Assembly: GCA_903871975.1 (NCBI GenBank)
Contig: CAIQIY010000278.1
Span: 1-18,330, forward strand
DNA: 18,330 bases
DNA from: an uncultured Chloroflexota bacterium
GTDB taxonomy: Bacteria > Chloroflexota > Chloroflexia > Chloroflexales > Roseiflexaceae
Reading direction: 5' to 3'
The notes under the pieces: model-generated
Told to the model about the DNA's origin: nothing
What the model saw: only the letters and a program-made list of their open reading frames with translations
Database searches by the model: none
Position numbers and translations under genes: made by a program
Shown: piece by piece, positions 1-7,135 of the stretch
Layout: every line of letters begins with the position of its first letter
Numbering within the stretch: the stretch's first letter is position 1

Positions 1-187
1 GCACGTGCATGTCGATCAGGCCAGGCATCAGCGTTACATCGCCCAGCGCGACATGAACGCCATCGGGGGCGGCAGCAGCCGGCCCGGCATACGTGATGCG
101 GTCACCATCGACCGCCACCGCGCCGTCGGCGATCCAGCCATCAGCGGCGGCCGTGATCAGTCGGGCTGCGGTATAGACCGTCGTCAT
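1..187 (-). CDS. Amidohydrolase-family protein, N-terminal fragment
   Basis: Reading the minus strand from an ATG at 187 gives about 62 residues beginning MTTVYTAARLITAAADG and reaching VTLMPGLIDMHV at the window edge. The short beta-sandwich start (an 'I..G.I..G.VAVDGDRI' pattern) followed by 'MPGLID.HV' is the classic N-terminus of metal-dependent amidohydrolases of the imidazolonepropionase, dihydroorotase and prolidase type, where the next residue is normally the second His of the HxH metal site. A GGAGG ribosome site lies 5 nt upstream of the chosen ATG. An ATG at 200 lies in another frame and forms part of that Shine-Dalgarno stretch. The gene follows the luciferase-like oxidoreductase after 35 nt on the same strand, so it is probably the last or a later gene of that operon. 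The substrate cannot be told from this fragment. Confidence 0.8.
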   Translation of the reverse strand, partial: MTTVYTAARLITAAADGWIADGAVAVDGDRITYAGPAAAAPDGVHVALGDVTLMPGLIDMHV

Positions 188-222
188 CGTCGTCCTCCAT
201 CACACCTGTGCAGGTCAACGGG

Positions 223-1230
223 TCAGTGCGCCGCCATGGCGCGCAGCGGCGGCAGCACGTCGCGCCCCAGGATGGCCAGCGCCGCCAGCGGATCGGGGCC
301 GAGCGGCGGGCCGAAGCTGAGATGCTGCGCGCCGGCTGCCACCAGCCCGGCGAGCCGCTCACGCACCGTCACCGCATCGCCGGCGATCCCGATGCGCAGC
401 ATCGCCGGTGTCACCAGCGCCGTCGCACGCGCGATGTCGCGCTCGTGGTGCACCGCGCGATCGATCGCCAGCATCGCAGTGCGCGGCACGCCGAGCCGCG
501 CCAGCACCGCATCGCTCATCGCCGCACCATAATACGCGATCTTCGCCCGCAACACCGCCTCGGCTGCCGCAGGGTCATCATCGACCGAGACCCAGACACA
601 CGCCGCGAGGTCGATCGCGCGCGGGTCGCGGCCAGCTGCCTCGGCACCGGCACGGACGAGCGCCGCCGTCTCGGCGAACGATTCCGGCGGGAACAACAAC
701 GGCAGGCCGCCGTCGGCCAGCTCACCGATCATGCGGGTCATCTGCGGGCTCATCGCGCCCAGGTACAGCGGAATCGGCCGGGCGGCGAAGCGCAGATAGG
801 CTTCGTCGGTCCAGCCCGTCGGCGGCTGCACGCCACGGGCCGGCACCTCGCCGGCGAACAACGCGCGCAGTGCGCGCAACGCCTCGGCGGTGGTGGCCAG
901 TGGCCGGCGATAGGGCACCCCGATCCACTCGATGAAGTCGGCGGCGCCGGCGGCCACGCCCAGATTCAGCCGGCCACCACTCAACTCGTCGAGCGCCGCC
1001 GCCTGCATCGCGATCTCGGCCGGATGCATCGTGTACGGATTCACGATGCACGTCCCCAACCCGATGCGCTGCGTCGCCAGTGCGCAGGCACTGAGGATCG
1101 GCCAGACGCCCCGCAGGAACAGATCGTCGCTGACCCAGAACTGGTCGAAGCCGGCGGCCTCGGCCGCCTGTGCCAGTGGCGCATACGCCGTCGCCGGCAG
1201 GTCGTTGTTGAAGCGCACCGAGCAACGCAT
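223..1230 (-). CDS. Luciferase-like (LLM-class) flavin/F420-dependent oxidoreductase
   Basis: The product is 335 residues and starts MRCSVRFNNDLPATAYAPLA. It shows the luciferase-like TIM-barrel pattern: 'AEAAGFDQFWVSDD' (about residues 24-37), 'IGLGTCIVNPYTMHP' (about 57-71) and 'ALDELSGGRLNLGVAAG' (about 79-95). This is the arrangement seen in methylene-tetrahydromethanopterin reductase-like, F420-dependent enzymes and also in FMN monooxygenases such as RutA and SsuD, so the cofactor cannot be fixed from sequence alone. The reading frame is open further upstream, but the ATG at 1230 overlaps the stop of the preceding RidA-family gene as TGATG. That implies translational coupling and settles the start. 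The gene ends TGA at 223, 35 nt before the amidohydrolase start. The probable role is a redox step on the same compound handled by the RidA-like and amidohydrolase partners (inference). Confidence 0.88.
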   Translation of the reverse strand: MRCSVRFNNDLPATAYAPLAQAAEAAGFDQFWVSDDLFLRGVWPILSACALATQRIGLGTCIVNPYTMHPAEIAMQAAALDELSGGRLNLGVAAGAADFIEWIGVPYRRPLATTAEALRALRALFAGEVPARGVQPPTGWTDEAYLRFAARPIPLYLGAMSPQMTRMIGELADGGLPLLFPPESFAETAALVRAGAEAAGRDPRAIDLAACVWVSVDDDPAAAEAVLRAKIAYYGAAMSDAVLARLGVPRTAMLAIDRAVHHERDIARATALVTPAMLRIGIAGDAVTVRERLAGLVAAGAQHLSFGPPLGPDPLAALAILGRDVLPPLRAMAAH

Positions 1231-1619
1231 CAGCCGGCCCCGCCGATCAGCGCATCGGCCTCGATCTCGACCAGGTGCTCGGGCGAGACCAGTTCGGCGC
1301 GCACCAGGGTGTTGGCCGGGCGAATGCTGCCGAAGTACGCGCCATGCACCCGCGCGACTGCCTCCCAATCGGCGATGTTGCGCACATAGATGCGCGTGCG
1401 TACGACGTCGTCGAGCGTGGCGTCGAGCCCGGTCAGCGCCGCGGCGATCTTGTCGAGGATGTAGCGCGCCTGGCCGGCTGCATCGCCGACGTGCTGTACC
1501 GCTCCCGTCGCATCGGAAGCCGTCGTACCCGAGACATACACCGCCTGGCCGACGCGCACGGCGCGCGCGTAGCCCGCCAGCCCTTCCCAGGGCGTGCCGG
1601 TCGAGATCGTCCGTCGCAT
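1230..1619 (-). CDS. RidA/YjgF/UK114-family protein
   Basis: The product is 129 residues, the normal length for this trimeric family. Family marks are 'VYVSGTTASD' (residues 27-36), 'VVRTRIYVRNIADWE' (72-86), 'RPANTL' (100-105) and 'LVEIEADAL' near the C-terminus. The start is ATG at 1619, with a strong AAGGAGG ribosome site just upstream. True RidA enamine/imine deaminases carry an Arg (Arg105 in E. coli) 15 residues before the Glu of the EIEA motif; here that position is Asn103. The protein therefore belongs with the Arg-less Rid subgroups, and deaminase activity should not be assumed. It is coupled by TGATG to the downstream luciferase-like oxidoreductase, much as RutC accompanies RutA in uracil breakdown, but no other rut gene is present. 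Confidence 0.9.
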   Translation of the reverse strand: MRRTISTGTPWEGLAGYARAVRVGQAVYVSGTTASDATGAVQHVGDAAGQARYILDKIAAALTGLDATLDDVVRTRIYVRNIADWEAVARVHGAYFGSIRPANTLVRAELVSPEHLVEIEADALIGGAG

Positions 1620-1677
1620 GCTGGCCTCCTTCCCATGCGGCACGCCGCGTGCGCCGCCGCCCATTCCCCCCAACCCT

Positions 1678-1705
1678 GTCCGACGTCGGACGGGTGTGAT
1701 ACACC
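1678..1705. promoter_or_regulatory. Two adjacent palindromes upstream of the ridA-like gene (possible operator)
   Basis: In the 136-nt gap between gatA and the RidA-family gene there is a perfect 14-bp palindrome GTCCGACGTCGGAC (1678-1691). It extends imperfectly to CCN-GTCCGACGTCGGAC-NGG. Immediately beside it is GGTGT-GAT-ACACC (1693-1705). Both lie 60-90 bp ahead of the ATG at 1619. They could bind a dimeric repressor or fold in RNA. No run of T follows on the minus strand, which argues against a standard terminator. No clear -35/-10 pair was found beside them. Confidence 0.4.
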
Positions 1706-1748
1706 GTGTGCGTCCCTGGTGCCACCGCCGTGCCGTGGGCATCGCGGG

Positions 1749-1770
1749 CCGGCGCTCAGGCCAGCGCCGG
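1749..1770 (-). terminator. GC hairpin at the gatA stop codon, terminator-like
   Basis: CCGGCGCT (1749-1756), a 6-nt loop and AGCGCCGG (1763-1770) form a perfect 8-bp stem that overlaps the gatA stop codon. No T-tract follows on the minus strand, so intrinsic termination is doubtful. It may instead protect the 3' end or simply pause transcription. Confidence 0.3.
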
Positions 1771-3213
1771 TCGATGCGCATGCCAGTCGGTGACACGCTG
1801 ATACGCATCGCCGACGCGCAGCAGCGTCGCCTCGTCGAATGGTCGGCCGAGCAACTGCAGCCCGATGGGCAGCCCATCGTGCTGGCCACAAGGCACCACC
1901 AGCCCGGGAATGCCGGCGAGATTGGCGGGCAGCGTGCAGACATCTTCGAGGTACATCGCCAGCGGATCATGCTGATGCTCGCCGATGCGAAACGCCACCG
2001 AGGGTGTCGTCGGGGCAGCCAGCACATCGACGTCGGCGAAGACCCGTTCGTAGTCGCGGCGGATGAGCGTCCGCACCTGTTGGGCCCGGCGGTAGTAAGC
2101 ATCGTAGTAGCCCGCCGACAGCGCATACGTCCCCAGCATGATCCTGCGACGAACCTCGGCACCGAAGCCGGTGCCGCGCGTCGCCTCGAGGGCCGCCCAG
2201 TAGCCGGGCTCGGCGCCGCGCACACCGAAGCGCACCCCGTCGTAGCGCGCCAGGTTGGCACTGGCTTCGGCCGGGGCGATCAGGTAGTAGACCGGCAGGG
2301 CATACCGCGAATGGGGCAGCGAGACCTCCGACACCGTTGCGCCGGCATCGCGCAGCACCTCGATCGCCGTACGCACTGCCGCCTCGACGGCCGGCTGCAT
2401 GCCCGCCACGAAGAACTCGCGTGGCACGCCGATGCGCAGGCCGCGCACATCGCCGACCAGCGCCGCCGCGTAGTCGGCCGTGGCGACCGTCGCCGATGTG
2501 CCGTCGTGCGGGTCGTGGCCGGCGATCGCGGCGAGCAACAACCCGCAATCGCGGGCGGTCCATGCCATCGGCCCGATCTGGTCGAGCGACGAGGCGAACG
2601 CCACCAGGCCGTAGCGCGATACGCGGCCGTAGGTGGGCTTGAGGCCGGTGACGCCACACAGCGCCGCAGGTTGCCGGATGCTGCCGCCGGTGTCGGTACC
2701 AAGCGTACCGAGTGCCAGCCCTGCCGCCACGGCCGCCGCCGAACCACCACTCGAGCCACCCGGCACCCGCTCCGGGTTCCACGGATTGCGTGTGACAGCA
2801 AATGCGCTGTGCTCGGTCGACGAGCCCATCGCGAACTCATCGCAGTTCAGCTTGCCCAGCATGATGGCGCCGGCATCGCGCAGCCGCGTGATCACCGTCG
2901 CGTCGTAGACCGGCGTGTAGTTCGCCAGCAGGCGCGAACCACAGGTGGTCGTCACGCCACGCGTCGAGATGACGTCCTTGATGCCGAGCGGAATGCCTTC
3001 GAGCGGCCGGGCTTGCCCGCCACGGCGGCGCGCATCGGCTGCCGCGGCCTGCGCCAGTGCGCCGTCGCCGTCGACGGCCAGATACGCCCGGATGCCGGGA
3101 TCGACCGCCTCGATCCGCTGCAACAGCGCCCGTGTCAACTCGACGGCGCTCAGGGAGCCGTGTTCCAGCGCCGTCAGCGCTTCGGCGATCGTCAGAGACC
3201 AGGGCGCAGTCAT
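1756..3213 (-). CDS. gatA: Asp-tRNA(Asn)/Glu-tRNA(Gln) amidotransferase subunit A
   Basis: The product is 485 residues, full length for GatA, the glutaminase subunit of the GatCAB complex that converts misacylated Glu-tRNA(Gln) or Asp-tRNA(Asn) to the amidated form. The amidase-signature catalytic triad is intact: Lys79 in 'GIPLGIKDV', cis-Ser154 in 'VPGGSSGGSA' and nucleophile Ser178 in 'GTDTGGSIRQPA', the same numbering as characterised GatA proteins. GatA-typical sequence also appears in 'GLKPTYGRVSRYGLVAFASS', 'RRIMLGTYALSAGYYDAYY' and 'GIPGLVVPCG' near the end, which argues for GatA rather than a general amidase. GGAGGAG precedes the ATG at 3213. It lies 60 nt after the sugar transferase on the same strand. 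No gatB or gatC is visible, so the rest of the complex must be encoded elsewhere. Confidence 0.95.
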   Translation of the reverse strand: MTAPWSLTIAEALTALEHGSLSAVELTRALLQRIEAVDPGIRAYLAVDGDGALAQAAAADARRRGGQARPLEGIPLGIKDVISTRGVTTTCGSRLLANYTPVYDATVITRLRDAGAIMLGKLNCDEFAMGSSTEHSAFAVTRNPWNPERVPGGSSGGSAAAVAAGLALGTLGTDTGGSIRQPAALCGVTGLKPTYGRVSRYGLVAFASSLDQIGPMAWTARDCGLLLAAIAGHDPHDGTSATVATADYAAALVGDVRGLRIGVPREFFVAGMQPAVEAAVRTAIEVLRDAGATVSEVSLPHSRYALPVYYLIAPAEASANLARYDGVRFGVRGAEPGYWAALEATRGTGFGAEVRRRIMLGTYALSAGYYDAYYRRAQQVRTLIRRDYERVFADVDVLAAPTTPSVAFRIGEHQHDPLAMYLEDVCTLPANLAGIPGLVVPCGQHDGLPIGLQLLGRPFDEATLLRVGDAYQRVTDWHAHRPALA

Positions 3214-3273
3214 GTTGCTCCTCCGTCATGCAACCCGGCAGGCCGCGCAACCGGCGCTGGCAATGCCGCCGCA

Positions 3274-4758
3274 TCAGTAGCCGGTGTTCTTGCCAAACAA
3301 AATGTCAATCACTGTCTTGATGATGATCTTGCAATCGAACAGCAACGACCAGTTCTCGATGTAGTACAGGTCATAGCGCGTGCGCTCCTCGATGCTCGTA
3401 TCGCCGCGCAGGCCGTTGACTTGTGCCCAGCCGGTGATGCCGGCTTTTTGCTTGTGTCGGCGCATATAGCGCGGGATGCTCTGGCTGAAGCGTTCGACCC
3501 ACTTGGGCTGCTCGGGGCGCGGCCCTACGACGCTCATCTCACCACGCAGCACATTGACGAACTGCGGCAGCTCGTCGATCGAGTAGCGCCGGAGAAGCGC
3601 GCCGAATCGGGTCACCCGCGGATCACGCCGCGTGGTCCAACTGGCGAGCGTCGGCGCATCGACGCGCATCGTGCGGAACTTCAGCGTCGGAAATGGTTGG
3701 CCATCGAGGCCGACGCGCTGCTGGACGAAGAAGACCGGCCCGCGCGACTCGAGGCGGATGATCAGGGCGATCAACAGCATCCACGGCGAGCAGATGGTGA
3801 GCACGGCACTGGCGACGATGAGATCGAGGCCGCGCTTGAGCAGCAGATTGACCGGGTTGTCGAGTGCGATGTTGCGAATGCTGATCAGTGGCAATCCGCT
3901 GACGTCGCCGACCGAGATGCCATTGTTGGTGACCATCTGGAACGCATCGGGATACAGCTTGATCTCGACCGACTCGTCCTCGGCGAGTGCGACGAGATCG
4001 AAGATCTCGCTGGACGTGCGCCCCGAGATGGCGATGATCACCTCGTCGGCCCGCGTGGCGCGCAAGACACGCCCGAGGTCGGCGATGCGCCCGAGTACCG
4101 GCATGCCGGCGATCGCTTCGCCGACCGGTGCGCTGTCGGAGAGAAACCCCTGGACGCGATAGCCGAGCTCGGGCAGGCCGCGGATGCGGGCCAGCACCGC
4201 CTGGCCGGGCTCGCGTGCACCGATGATCAAGACCTGCCGCGTATCGATGCCGTGGGCGCGCAGCCAGGCGATACAGCGCCGATGCAGCAGGCGTACGACG
4301 AAGGCGAGTGTCGCACCGCCGATCCAGCCGAACAGCAGCACGCGCTCGCTGAACGGCAGCGCATCGCGGCCAAACTGCGGCTGCAGCGCGTTGATGATCA
4401 GAAACCCGAATGTCCCCAGCGAGACGCCAACCAACACGCGGAAGGCGTGGTCGATGCCCGAGACCCCACGACTCAGGCCGTACAGCCCGCTGCCGATGAA
4501 CGCACACATCATCGTGAGATTGAAGACGATGATGGCGCTGCCGATGGCATCGCTGCTCAACGCTGCGAGCGCCGCCTGGAGTACCGGATTCTCGCCCAGG
4601 TGCCAGCGGTAGATGGCGGTGAAGGCCAGATTCACCGCCACCGCGTCGCCGGCCATCAGGACCAGCGCGATCACGGCGTGCAGCCACCAGCGGCGGACGC
4701 GCTCAGTTCGCCGCGCCGGCGCGCGGTCGCGCGGCGGGGCGGAGGGAATTGCTGCCAA
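3274..4758 (-). CDS. Polyprenyl-phosphate sugar-1-phosphate transferase (WbaP/WcaJ-like)
   Basis: The product is about 494 residues with the domain order of large polyisoprenyl-phosphate hexose-1-phosphate transferases: four predicted membrane helices (roughly residues 25-145), a CoA-binding-like Rossmann segment beginning 'RQVLIIGAREPGQAVLARI', a membrane re-entrant helix after 'LLLKRGLDLIVASAVL', and the catalytic C-terminal domain. The catalytic domain carries 'FVQQRVGLDGQPF', 'LKFRTMR', 'YSIDELPQFVNVL' and 'MSVVGPRPE'. Such enzymes place the first sugar phosphate on undecaprenyl phosphate at the inner face of the membrane, starting exopolysaccharide or O-antigen-like glycans. The upstream glycosyltransferase overlaps it by 56 nt. 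The start is a TTG at 4758 preceded by a moderate AAGGA; a GTG about 75 nt downstream is the alternative, so the first 25 residues are uncertain. Confidence 0.92.
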   Translation of the reverse strand: MAAIPSAPPRDRAPARRTERVRRWWLHAVIALVLMAGDAVAVNLAFTAIYRWHLGENPVLQAALAALSSDAIGSAIIVFNLTMMCAFIGSGLYGLSRGVSGIDHAFRVLVGVSLGTFGFLIINALQPQFGRDALPFSERVLLFGWIGGATLAFVVRLLHRRCIAWLRAHGIDTRQVLIIGAREPGQAVLARIRGLPELGYRVQGFLSDSAPVGEAIAGMPVLGRIADLGRVLRATRADEVIIAISGRTSSEIFDLVALAEDESVEIKLYPDAFQMVTNNGISVGDVSGLPLISIRNIALDNPVNLLLKRGLDLIVASAVLTICSPWMLLIALIIRLESRGPVFFVQQRVGLDGQPFPTLKFRTMRVDAPTLASWTTRRDPRVTRFGALLRRYSIDELPQFVNVLRGEMSVVGPRPEQPKWVERFSQSIPRYMRRHKQKAGITGWAQVNGLRGDTSIEERTRYDLYYIENWSLLFDCKIIIKTVIDILFGKNTGY

Positions 4759-5611
4759 GGCTGATCCATTCCTTCAGGGTGATGCCCGCCTCGATCAGAA
4801 CATGCATTGGCCAGGGTGTCGTCGCCGCGTAGTGCTTGCGGTAGAAGATGCGCATCGCGTCGTGGAACGCACGGATGGTCGGGATTGGCCGTTGGCTGCT
4901 GGCAGCCCGCTTGTGGTGATGAATGGTGACGTGCGCGATGTACCAGACGCGCCAGCCGTATTGCTTGAACCGGTAGGCCCAATCGAGGTCTTCGCCATAC
5001 ATGAAGAACGCCTCGTCGAGCAGGCCGACCTCGCGGATGATGGCGGTGCGTACCAGCATGCAGGCACCGACGACTGAATCGACTTCGGTGGTGATGGCGG
5101 GGTCGAGATAGGTCAGGTTGTAGCCGGCGAATCGCCGATCGCGCGGGAAGATGCGCGCGAGCCCGAACAGCTGGGCGAATGCCCGCGCCGGCGTGGGAAA
5201 GAGCCGCCGGCATGCCAGATCGAGCGTGCCGTCGCGCAGGAGTAGCCGCGGCCCGACCATGCCGGCATCGGGCCGGCCGGCCAGCGCATCGACGAGCGCG
5301 TCGAGGGCCCCAGGCGGGACGATGGTGTCGGGATTGAGCAGCACCGTGTAGTCGGGCGCATCGTGGCGGTCGATGATCGCGCGCAACGCCAGATTGTTGG
5401 CGTGGGCGTAGCCACGGTTCGTGTCGCATGCGATCAGCCGGACGTCGGGAAATGCGTCGCGTACCATCGCGGCACTGCCATCGCTTGAGGCGTTGTCGAC
5501 GACCCAGATGTGCGGCGCACGCTGCGATCCGCCCCGCGCGATCGAATGCAGGCACTCCCGCAAGAGCTCACGCGTGTTGTAGTTGACGATGACGATTGCG
5601 AGCTCGGCCAT
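4703..5611 (-). CDS. Family 2 glycosyltransferase (rhamnosyltransferase-like)
   Basis: The product is 302 residues. The N-terminal GT-A fold shows 'IVIVNYNTRELLRECLHSI' (residues 5-23), 'VVDNASSDGSAAMV', 'NRGYAHANNLAL' and the DxD-like 'LLNPDTIVPPGAL'. The acceptor/catalytic part 'DEAFFMYGEDLDWAYRFKQYGW' (about 215-236) contains the typical ED(L)D motif. This is the WcaA/RfbN-like branch that adds sugars to lipid-linked oligosaccharides in the cytoplasm; donor and acceptor are unknown. The ATG at 5611 has GGGGAGG 8 nt upstream and lies about 30 nt downstream of a clear extended -10 promoter, so the longer open frame extending upstream is rejected. It is the first gene of the minus-strand block and is probably cotranscribed with the sugar transferase it overlaps. 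Confidence 0.92.
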   Translation of the reverse strand: MAELAIVIVNYNTRELLRECLHSIARGGSQRAPHIWVVDNASSDGSAAMVRDAFPDVRLIACDTNRGYAHANNLALRAIIDRHDAPDYTVLLNPDTIVPPGALDALVDALAGRPDAGMVGPRLLLRDGTLDLACRRLFPTPARAFAQLFGLARIFPRDRRFAGYNLTYLDPAITTEVDSVVGACMLVRTAIIREVGLLDEAFFMYGEDLDWAYRFKQYGWRVWYIAHVTIHHHKRAASSQRPIPTIRAFHDAMRIFYRKHYAATTPWPMHVLIEAGITLKEWISLGSNSLRPAARPRAGAAN

Positions 5612-5641
5612 GCCGGCTGCCTCCCCTGCACTTACCGCTGT

Positions 5642-5650
5642 AGTATACCA
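5642..5650 (-). promoter_or_regulatory. Extended -10 promoter for the glycosyltransferase operon
   Basis: On the minus strand TGGTATACT (5650 to 5642) is a near-perfect extended -10 box (TGnTATAAT type). No good -35 lies at 17 nt; only a weak TCGTTG is seen 16 nt upstream. The predicted transcript would begin near 5635, giving a leader of about 24 nt that contains the GGGGAGG ribosome site. Confidence 0.6.
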
Positions 5651-5787
5651 TAGGGCCCGATGCCAACGATTCGGCGGCGCGCGGCATCGCCACGACGCGA
5701 CGCCGCAGGTGCCTCGCCCTCGCTGCGCCGGCATCCCGTGCAGCACTCCGCCACGCCCGTGCGTGCCCGACGCCGTAGCACCCGCTT

Positions 5788-5816
5788 GCCCGCGCCGCCG
5801 GCATCCGGTATACTCG
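5788..5816 (+). promoter_or_regulatory. Sigma70-like promoter for the RibD-C/RidA/creatininase operon
   Basis: TTGCCC (5788-5793), a 17-nt spacer and TATACT (5811-5816) form a good sigma70-type promoter. The predicted start near 5823 gives a leader of about 30 nt carrying GGGGAG before the ATG at 5853. It is divergent from the glycosyltransferase promoter in the same gap of about 240 nt, the largest gene-free stretch in the window. Nothing else was recognised in that gap. Confidence 0.65.
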
Positions 5817-5852
5817 GGATGTCAGCTACGACGCAGCACATGGGGAGCGACC

Positions 5853-6731
5853 ATGATCGAGCCTGGTGGTCCTGCCGAGCGCTTCGTGCAGTTGTGGAGC
5901 GTCCCTGCGCCGGCCGCGCCATACCTGCCCGAGGGCGTGCGCCGGATCTACGACGGCGACTGGTGGCCGGTGCGCCCGTCAGATCGACCGTATCTGTACG
6001 TCAACTTCGTCACCTCGCGCGACGGGCGCGTCTCGTTTGCCGAACCGGGCGCGAACAGCGCCGGCCCGATCGCTGGCTTCTCGGCGGCTGATCGCTGGCT
6101 GATGGGGTTGTTGCGTGCCGGCTGCGACGCGGTGCTGGTCGGTGATGGCACGTTGCGCGCCGAGCCCGAGCATATCTGGACGAGTGCGCACATCTACCCC
6201 GACGATGCCGCGGCATACGCGGCGTTGCGCCAGCTCTGGGGCCTCGCGCCACAGCCGGTGCAGATCATCCTGTCGCTCGACGGCGCGCTCGATCCGGCGG
6301 CGGCGATCTTCGGCCGATCGGACCTGACAGTGCTCGTGGCGACGACCGATGGCGGCGCGGTGCGCGCACGCGCCAGCCTGGCCGGCAGCGCCGCGACGGT
6401 CCACGTGCTGGCATGTGGCGACAGCCGGGTGCTGCTCGGGCCGTTGATGCAGCAATTGCGCCACGACCACGGCGTGCGGGCGCTGCTGTGCGAGGGCGGG
6501 CCGCGCGTGTATGGGGCACTGCTGGCTGCCAGGCTGGTCGATGACGAGTTCCTCACCCTCAGTCCGCTGATGGCTGGCGAAGCTGCCGGGCAGCCACGGC
6601 CGAGCCTGGTCGAGGGCACGGCGTTTGCACCGGGGCGGACGCCCCGTGCCGAATTGTTGGCGTTGCGCCGCTCGGGCGAGTATCTGTTCCTGCACTCGCG
6701 CTGGCACTACGATGCGCTGGAGGGGCCATGA
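5853..6731 (+). CDS. RibD C-terminal / dihydrofolate-reductase-like domain protein
   Basis: The product is 292 residues. The DHFR-like fold of RibD-C pyrimidine reductases is marked by 'YLYVNFVTSRDGRVSF' (about residues 48-63), 'LLRAGCDAVLVGDGTLRAE' (about 87-105) and the NADPH-binding 'LLCEGGPRVYGALLAARLVD' (about 210-229) followed by 'FLTLSPLMAG'. It lacks the N-terminal deaminase domain of RibD. In known family members this domain reduces a ribosylamino-pyrimidinone with NADPH (riboflavin and F420 routes), but stand-alone copies also act on other ring compounds. The ATG at 5853 has GGGGAG just upstream and a matching promoter, so the longer upstream open frame is not used. It heads the operon and its stop overlaps the next start as ATGA. 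The likely role is the NAD(P)H-dependent reduction step of the pathway. Confidence 0.87.
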   Translation: MIEPGGPAERFVQLWSVPAPAAPYLPEGVRRIYDGDWWPVRPSDRPYLYVNFVTSRDGRVSFAEPGANSAGPIAGFSAADRWLMGLLRAGCDAVLVGDGTLRAEPEHIWTSAHIYPDDAAAYAALRQLWGLAPQPVQIILSLDGALDPAAAIFGRSDLTVLVATTDGGAVRARASLAGSAATVHVLACGDSRVLLGPLMQQLRHDHGVRALLCEGGPRVYGALLAARLVDDEFLTLSPLMAGEAAGQPRPSLVEGTAFAPGRTPRAELLALRRSGEYLFLHSRWHYDALEGP

Positions 6732-7135
6732 GCGTGTTGCACCGGCTCACGCCGCCGCACATTCGCCCGCCGTTTGCGCGCTATGCCCACGGCGTGGTCG
6801 TCGCCGCCGGTGCACGGCTGCTGTTCTGCTCCGGGCAGCTGGGCGTCGCGCCCGACGACAGCGTGCCGGCCGATGCCGAGGCGCAGGCCGAGCGCTGCCT
6901 GCAGAACATCGACGCCATCCTGCAGGCTGCCGGCATGCAGCGCGCCGACGTAGTGCGCTTGAATGCCTACGTCACCGATCGTGCCCACCTGGCAGGGTAC
7001 ATGCGCGCGCGCGACCGGTTTTTCGGCGCGGTGCCGCCGCCCGCGTCGACGTTGATGATCGTCGCCGGCTTCGCCCGGCCCGAGCTGCTCGTCGAGATCG
7101 AGGCGATCGCGGCGGCGGAAGGAACGACGTCATGA
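6728..7135 (+). CDS. RidA/YjgF/UK114-family protein (second copy)
   Basis: The product is 135 residues. Family features are 'LLFCSGQLGVAPDD' (residues 31-44), 'NIDAILQAAG' (60-69), 'VVRLNAYVTDRAH' (75-87) and 'LVEIEAIAA' near the end. The position of the catalytic Arg of true RidA deaminases is Ser107/Thr108, so like the minus-strand paralogue it belongs to the Arg-less groups. The two copies share little beyond family motifs and are not a recent duplication. It overlaps the previous stop (ATGA at 6728) and the next start (ATGA at 7132), so it is translated as part of a tight unit with the reductase and the creatininase-like enzyme. It may bind or hydrolyse an unstable enamine, imine or carbamate intermediate, as proposed for RutC (inference). 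Confidence 0.9.
   Translation: MSVLHRLTPPHIRPPFARYAHGVVVAAGARLLFCSGQLGVAPDDSVPADAEAQAERCLQNIDAILQAAGMQRADVVRLNAYVTDRAHLAGYMRARDRFFGAVPPPASTLMIVAGFARPELLVEIEAIAAAEGTTS

Noticed and set aside
1..1619. A rut (uracil degradation) operon
   Set aside because: Luciferase-like and RidA-like genes match RutA/RutC only at family level. No RutB, RutD, RutE, RutF or RutG homologue is seen and the amidohydrolase is of a different fold from RutB.
1594..4764. A plus-strand open frame of more than 1000 codons
   Set aside because: It lies opposite gatA and the sugar transferase, both of which have complete family motifs. The translated product is rich in Arg, Gln, His and Asp with no domain, as expected for an antisense shadow in GC-rich DNA.
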